In this document: piece after piece, positions 1 through 30,347 of the stretch
How positions within the stretch are numbered: position 1 is the first letter of the stretch
Layout: each line of letters opens with the position of its first letter
From: Mnemiopsis leidyi
Taxonomy: Eukaryota; Ctenophora; Tentaculata; Lobata; Bolinopsidae
DNA length: 30,347 bases
Direction of reading: 5' to 3'
Assembly: GCA_000226015.1 (NCBI GenBank)
Contig: JH153866.1
Coordinates: 91,675-122,021 of the forward strand
The notes under the pieces: model-generated
Told to the model about the DNA's origin: nothing
Databases searched by the model: none
Seen by the model: only the letters and a program-made list of their open reading frames with translations
Translations under genes and position numbers: made by a program

Positions 1-474
1 GTCAGACGTTGCCTGACCTGCTGCCGCAAAGCGGCAGCCCTAGCGCGCGAAGCGCGGCAGCGAATTGAAAAATTTAATTCGAAAATTGAAAATGGGCGTA
101 GGCGTAGCCATGCCATAAAAACTCAAAAGCAAGCGACCGAGTTGACGGAGTGAAGGTTAATTGTTACCCCGGGCTAAAACGGAATATCACTTTATTTTTA
201 GAGAGAACAGCCAAGAGACTCTCCCCGGTCCAAGGGAGCAACCAATTTATTGGTTTTTGGTGATTTATTTACCTATACGCCTTGTTTAGCTATATACCTT
301 TACGGCTATACAACATGTACAGTATATAATATATTCATGTTCTATCTTTAATTTTAATTGACTTTATCTGATCAATTCTCATTGTAGAAAGCTGTAAAAA
401 GGTTTTTTGAATTATTTTTCATAGAACGTTTTAAAAAGTTGATATCAAACTTTGTACAACTAAGTAACACTTAC
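1..474. other. CAD intron, left edge, with a run of small hairpins
   Basis: No coding sequence seen. Positions 1-81 contain four consecutive short inverted repeats: GTCAG/CTGAC (1-17), an 8-bp stem with AAA loop (20-38), a 5-bp GC stem with GAA loop (44-56) and CGAATT/AATTCG (61-81). The first 60 bases are far more GC-rich than the surroundings. Confidence 0.6.
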
Positions 475-25403
<24,929 letters not shown>

Positions 25404-26331
25404 CTGGCGAGAGGGGGGCTAGTGTAGGATCAGTAGTATACTCTCGGCTAAACATTTAACCGCCGGTACGGGAGAAAATGTCCTAGCGCCCCAAACCTTT
25501 TATATATTTCTTTCCGATGTTTTTTAATCAGATAATTTACAAGCATTAGCTGATTAAACCGAAATCTCAAAAAAGACTTACGGGTGGGCGCCCCACAGAA
25601 TATACGGTATTTTTTCTTTTGCTCTCACAAGCATATTTAGCTTTACAAAGTTATTATCTTGGTATATTGAATTAGGGGGAACCTTTATAATTTCTTCCCG
25701 GGGGTTGAAATTTCAAAATTCAGAGATTTTGGTTTTGAAATTTTGCGCAAAAAATGTTTGGCTTTTTCAAAATGCCCCACAAAATATACATAGCCAAAAC
25801 ACAGAAAAAGTTCTTAAATTTGATGTCCCAGATTTTTTCTTCCTACAAATAAGACAATAAATATATTAAGAATACTAGCCCTGTCCTCAGAATTGATTTA
25901 ACGTCAACCATCTGGCCATCATCATCAATTATTTTCGAGCATGCCCCACAAAATATACAGTGGACACCTAAAAGTATACATATTTTTTTGAAGATTGATT
26001 TTTTAAAGAATCAAATTTGTACTGAAGTATACATACAAGTGTAATGTTCATTATTCCATGAGTGAAAACTGTTAATGCTAATAAAAAACGGGCTTTTTCG
26101 AAGATTTTAAAATGTATATTTTGTGGGGCATATTTTGACTGTCATCTTAAGACTGTTAGACAATGCCTGATAAGTATCACATTCACTGACACTTGTCTGA
26201 TACATTTGTGACATTGTATCAGTGTCCTAAGTGGTATTGAAATACAGATAATCTATGATTTATTGCTATCTAGCACTTTATTTTACTATCATCTATTGAC
26301 TAATTTTAATCAATTGATACCTTCTTCTTCT

Positions 26332-26669
26332 TCGTAGGGGGATGCGGCGCTTAAAAGAAGTAGCACCGCTGTGAGATAAGGCCGGGACGGCCTTGTGCTC
26401 TCCCCAGTCATGTAATTTAGTTAAAATTTTTGAGCTCTGGTTATTCCATATCGTCGTTTGTGCCAATCAGTGTTGGTTGAAACGATTCGTGGAACATATG
26501 TAGCCGACTATTTTCCTGAGTGGAAAGCGGTCGGCTATTTCAGAGACACTTGCATAGTAGCAGTTAAAGAATCGTCCTCTCCTGTTGAACCACATTGGAC
26601 ACTGCCCAATAAAGTGGTTCATGGTTTCCTCCTCCATGGAGCAGTGAGGACATATCTTAGAAATGCTCT
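26332..26669 (-). mobile_element. 5'-truncated LINE fragment with 8-bp target duplication
   Basis: Flanked by TTGATACC at 26324-26331 and 26670-26677. The minus strand reads the end of a LINE reading frame (ICPHCSMEEETMNHFIGQCP MW with a C-x2-C...H...C pattern), a 3' UTR and a (GAA)n tail at 26332-26343. Dead by truncation. Confidence 0.78.
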
Positions 26670-26689
26670 TTGATACCACTTACTTACTT

Positions 26690-27900
26690 CACTGAGATTC
26701 CTAGTGCTGCTGGTGGGCCATCGCATTGTCCGACCACCATGATTTATCCTTTTCCCAGTCCAGCAACGAGTTAGTATTCTGGCAAGTGTATCTAGCAACT
26801 GGGGGCCTGTCTGGGATTGTGAACAGATAGTCTGTTAACTGTATCTTGAACTGTTCAAAGTCTGCAACACGAGCAAGGTTGGCTGGTAACGTGTTCCACA
26901 GACGAGGGCGAAGGACAGAGAATGAAGCATCATAGAGGGACTGATTGTGCTGACTGCTGGTTCTTTTGATTTTTGGGACATCAGCTTTGACACTAGGCCG
27001 ACTTTTATCCTGGAACATAACCCCAATATCATTTGGAGAGAGACAGTGGAGCAATTTTCATATCTGGAGAATAATGAACCACTCTCTTCGCCATTGTAGT
27101 GACATCAGGCTTTCAGTCTGTCCCTTTTTTGTTGGTAAATGTTCGTTGAACACTCTCTAGAAGTTGGATGTCAGTGATCTCAGAAGGATTCCAGAGCGAC
27201 AGCAGAATTCTAAAATACTTCTTACAAGGGACTTGTAAAGAGTCATCATTACTGATCTTTCCCTTGTCTTGAACACACTGAGGATCCAGAAAGCCTTGGA
27301 CCTAGCCTTAGAGACAGCATTGGCTACATGAAGAGACCATGACAGATCAGATGATACAGTTACGCCTAAATCCTGCAGATTTTGTACGGGGTGTAATTCC
27401 TTCCCATTAGAAACACGATAGCTCATGCAGTCTGACATGAATGGGAGCTCGTGGAGGGTGTCATTTCGTTTGGACCGTTTGACAAAAAAATTAAATTTGT
27501 CCTTGTGGAGTTGATTATTACTAGATCTCGACCAACAAATAATGTTGTTTAGGTCTTCTTTCAGTAAAGTAACATCCTGTTGAGAGTTTATTTGCTTCAA
27601 AACACGTGTATTATCAGCAAAGAAACTTACATTGGAATGCTTTACGCTGCCCTGGAGATCATTTATGAACAGGATGAAGAGGATAGGCCATAAGACAGTT
27701 CCTTGAGGGACCCCGCTGATAATTCTGGCAAGAACTGACAGATGACCATCAAGAACCACACACTGCTTTCTATCGGTTAGGAATGATCGGATTAACAATA
27801 TCAATTGTGAACTGAATCCATATTTGTGCAGCTTAACAAGTAGGAGCTTGTGGTCAACTTTATCGAAAGCTTTTGAATAGTCCAAGTACTGTGTATCATT
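26690..27900 (-). pseudogene. Decayed LINE reverse transcriptase (Jockey/CR1-like)
   Basis: From 27895 down it reads YLDYSKAFDKVDHKLLLVKL, SGVPQGTVLWPILFILFIND, and FADN in place of the catalytic F/YADD, then NLQDLGVTVSSDLSW. The frame breaks near 27160 and again by 27055, where SLYDASFSVLRPRLWNTLP resumes and a stop follows at 26701. A (AAGT)n-like tail lies at 26679-26690. The 5' part (endonuclease, early RT) is missing. The FADN change and frameshifts make it inactive. Confidence 0.9.
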
Positions 27901-28452
27901 TGAAACGTATATAACTAGACTTTTAAAATTTCCTGAAATTCAATCTCAATAGCCTCCCCATGATTTAATGCACAATCTGAGGCCTGCTGCTATGTAAGAT
28001 AGAAGTTTTTTTCTCTACCAATCCTTTTTTATTCAGGGACAAAAAATGAAAATGTATATTTTGTGGGGCATATGTTGTTTATTTTGTGGGGCGCGGCGAG
28101 TTTTTTGTAATATATCCCAAAATTGAATATTTTTTTCAGTTTGAGGGCTTTTAAGGCAAACATTTCTCATAAGCATACCATCTGGAATGCGATTTATAAC
28201 AGTTATTCAAAAATTCAACCTTTAAATATTCGCGTCAAAATTGTGTTACTTCAATTTTACGGTGAAAATTCGGTTGCTGCAGGTCACATGCATTATTTGC
28301 CACATTTTAATTTGTCAGGAAGGGTGCATTAGAGGTTTTTTTAACACATTGTTACGTTAAATGAATGGAGAAAGTCTTTGTTGAGGGACAATATAACCTA
28401 AAACCCGAGTGTATATTCTGTGGGGCGTGGCATTCTGTGGGGCGCCCACCCG

Positions 28453-28552
28453 TATTGCTTAGTAAGTATAATAGAAGTCATTGCTTAATCTTTTATGATA
28501 GGTATATATCTTTTGGATGAGAATTAAATTGCTTTTTCTCTTTAGCCCTGAA
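28453..28552. other. Short spacer before the calpain gene
   Basis: Contains CTTTTTCTCTTTAG (28532-28545), an acceptor-like site seven bases before the calpain ATG, implying an upstream 5' UTR exon or trans-splicing. Confidence 0.5.
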
Positions 28553-29531
28553 ATGCCTCTCCCGGGATCTTTCAAAAATGTTTTCAAAAAGAAGGACATC
28601 TCTGATCCAAGCATTCTCAAATACAAAAACCAAGATTACAATGCTGTGAGTAACAATGTTTCTTTAAACATTTGTAGTTTTGAATATTAATAAAACTTGC
28701 TGCTTGTGTACTATCTTGCATAAGTGCTTGCGCTGTCATGTCATTGTATTTTGGTGTGTTACTTGACAATGCTTCACCATTTCTTGTCAGGATGAGTCCA
28801 AAATAAGAATAGATCCATTGATAAGTTATGACCTTTTGCTTTTACTAATAAAAGTGCAGAAGTTTTTTCTGCACTTTTAAACTGATTTAGTTTAGAATTA
28901 AGCTTGATAAAAGAAGTCTTACTCAGAAATAAAAGGAGTCTTACTCAGAAATAATGCAATAATTCTAGCTCCGCCATTTTTCAGATAAAAGAAGAATGTT
29001 TATCTAAAGGAGAGTTATGGACTGATCCAGAGTTTGGGCCCAATGACATCGCCTTGTGGGAGGGAGAACCAAAGATACAGGGCATTGAATGGAAACGTCC
29101 CAGGGTATGATATAAAAATACTTGATACTTCTACTTGATACTACTTGATACTACTTGATACTACTTGATACTACTTGATACTACTTGATACTACTTGATA
29201 CTACTTGATACTACTAACATTCATAATGAGTTATGAAAATCAAAATTTGAACACTTTCTCTTATTAGATAATCTTTTTATTGAGCTCTTAAATAATTTTT
29301 CTCTTCTTTCATCTCTTCATTTATCAATACTGAACTTTCACCTGTCTTTTGCCTGTCTTGCTAAAATCGTCTACAGTCCCTCTCAACTTTATCTTACAGG
29401 ACATCAACCCAGAGGCTAAGATGTTTGTAGACGGTGTCAGTGCTAAAGATGTTGATCAAGGTCGTCTTGGTAATTGCTGGTTTGTTGCATCAGTGGCATG
29501 CATTGCTCAAGACCCCCTGCTGTTGAACAAG
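28553..29531 (+). CDS. Calpain-5/TRA-3-like protease, first three coding exons (partial)
   Basis: Exons 28553-28645, 28985-29104 and 29400-29531 join in phase 0 into 115 residues. Exon 1 reads MPLPGSFKNVFKKKDISD...KYKNQDYNA; exon 2 IKEECLSKGELWTDPEFGPN...IEWKRPR; exon 3 DINPEAKMFVDGVSAKDVDQ then GRLGNCWFVASVACIAQDP. The Cys in GNCWF is the calpain nucleophile. The DxxY..N and WKRP phrases resemble calpain-5/TRA-3, a group without EF-hands (family knowledge). The His and Asn of the triad and later domains are beyond the window. Calpains are calcium-dependent cytosolic proteases. It faces opposite to CAD and probably lies inside a CAD intron. Confidence 0.88.
28849..28879. repeat. 13-bp hairpin in calpain intron 1
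   Basis: TAAAAGTGCAGAA pairs with TTCTGCACTTTTA around a GTTTT loop. A 23-bp duplicated phrase (AAGTCTTACTCAGAAATAA) follows at 28914-28955. Confidence 0.8.
29119..29215. repeat. 10-bp tandem repeat near the calpain exon 2 donor
   Basis: (CTTGATACTA)n, about nine units, starting 14 bases after the donor GTATGA. Confidence 0.95.
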
Positions 29532-30347
29532 GTTTGTTGTTGGGCAGAATAATTCCTGAAGTATATAAGTAATATATTAAATCTATTTAATTTAAACTGC
29601 TGCTATTAAACCCCCTTATTTAAACACTTAACAAACCGAGAGCCGCATTAAAATATAATTCAAATCCAATGTATTCCGAATATTATTACCTTTCTGCTTA
29701 CTATATATTCATATTCGAACAGTGTATGCAGCAAGAGGTAGCAGTTTAGAAACAAGTATCCCAGCCAATACCTAGCAGTCTGGTTAATTGAAATATCCTA
29801 CAGTGTGAAGTGATACATTGCTTACATGAAACTTTCTCGACATTATAGTGTTGTCTGAGGAAATAACTAAGTGTACTGTTTGCAAGGTTAAGAACATATG
29901 AAGCCACATTGCTGGTAGAAAATAATGCAACATTTTATTCTCACACTGGACAATATTTTATTTGTGAAACTGAGATTTTATGCCTGTATGCATGTTAGTC
30001 AAATAAGGTGATCGAAACATAATATCATTAACAAACACATCAAGATCCACATGAAAATTCGACATTATTTGATTCGACAGTATACTGATATATATAATGA
30101 ACTCTCGTGGGTCGCCTTTGATGGCTAAGGTTAAGTTATGTTAAAGTTTGTTTGAGAACCGGTACCCCCGGTTAATGTTTACTTCAAATATATTATATAT
30201 AATCAAAAATATAGTAGTACAAACTATTATGAAAATTCAGAATCCCCGCAGGGCACACAAAATGTAGATTAATAGATCTAAATATACATTCTACTTTTAC
30301 CGTTTTACTTTAAAGCCATCGGCTCTTATTCTATAGTAAAAAACTTT
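29532..30347. other. Calpain intron to window end
   Basis: AT-rich with no recognisable exon of calpain or of the expected upstream CAD part. Confidence 0.5.

Larger units (their letters stand above)
25581..28452. mobile_element. Transposon-like element with 21-bp inverted ends and TA duplication
   Basis: The left end CGGGTGGGCGCCCCACAGAA T (25581-25601) is exactly inverted at 28432-28452, flanked by TA on both sides. Inside, TGCCCCACAAAATATACA occurs at 25773 and 25942 and inverted at 26113 and 28053, with variants at 28080 and 28411. Such subterminal motifs often bind a transposase. No transposase frame is visible; the middle is filled by two decayed LINE pieces. It looks like a non-autonomous DNA transposon. 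The superfamily is uncertain; TA duplication is also made by Tc1/mariner. Confidence 0.82.

Noticed and set aside
26690..27900. Active reverse transcriptase or domesticated gene
   Set aside because: FADN replaces the catalytic motif, the frame is broken at least twice, and the 5' half is missing.

Overview
This is an invertebrate animal (metazoan) nuclear genome window. It is AT-rich and intron-rich, with GT-AG introns, and has minisatellites, decayed LINEs and a DNA transposon. The exact taxon cannot be fixed from the sequence. Heavy nesting of genes inside introns, and 3'-splice-like sites just upstream of start codons, recall ctenophores or hydrozoans; this is a guess.

The backbone is CAD (glutaminase / carbamoyl-phosphate synthetase II / aspartate transcarbamylase / dihydroorotase) on the minus strand. 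I reconstructed 25 exons between 25403 and 475, all with compatible splice phases. They cover about 1,232 codons, from the middle of the first CPSase ATP-grasp half, through the second half and the MGS-like allosteric domain, to near the end of dihydroorotase. The GATase and first CPSase part should lie to the right of the window, and the linker plus ATCase to the left.

Every other host-type gene seen is on the plus strand and sits in, or next to, a CAD intron. From left to right: an intronless soluble IRE1/RNase L-like kinase-KEN protein (2229-3857); a small acidic single-pass membrane protein (10012-10365); a three-exon SLC18B1-like MFS transporter (12746-14433); a second small membrane protein of the same family (14787-15161); a broken third copy (15820-16168); a secreted protein of unknown family (19645-20361, possibly to 21116); a fucolectin-like secreted lectin with an apparent frameshift (22673-23567); and the first coding exons of a calpain-5/TRA-3-like protease (28553-29531, continuing right).

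The CAD introns carry a striking set of tandem repeats. At seven CAD splice junctions the repeat unit includes, or directly abuts, the splice site and often the exon edge, so copies of splice sites are stacked in the intron. The first visible CAD intron region (right of 25403) contains a 2.87-kb transposon-like element (25581-28452) with 21-bp inverted ends, TA target duplication and repeated internal motifs. It holds two decayed LINE pieces and no visible transposase.

The strongest candidates for something undescribed are the small membrane-protein family with its CPPLC...QLQIGE tail, the splice-junction minisatellites, the soluble kinase-KEN gene, and the possible antisense exon overlap with CAD.
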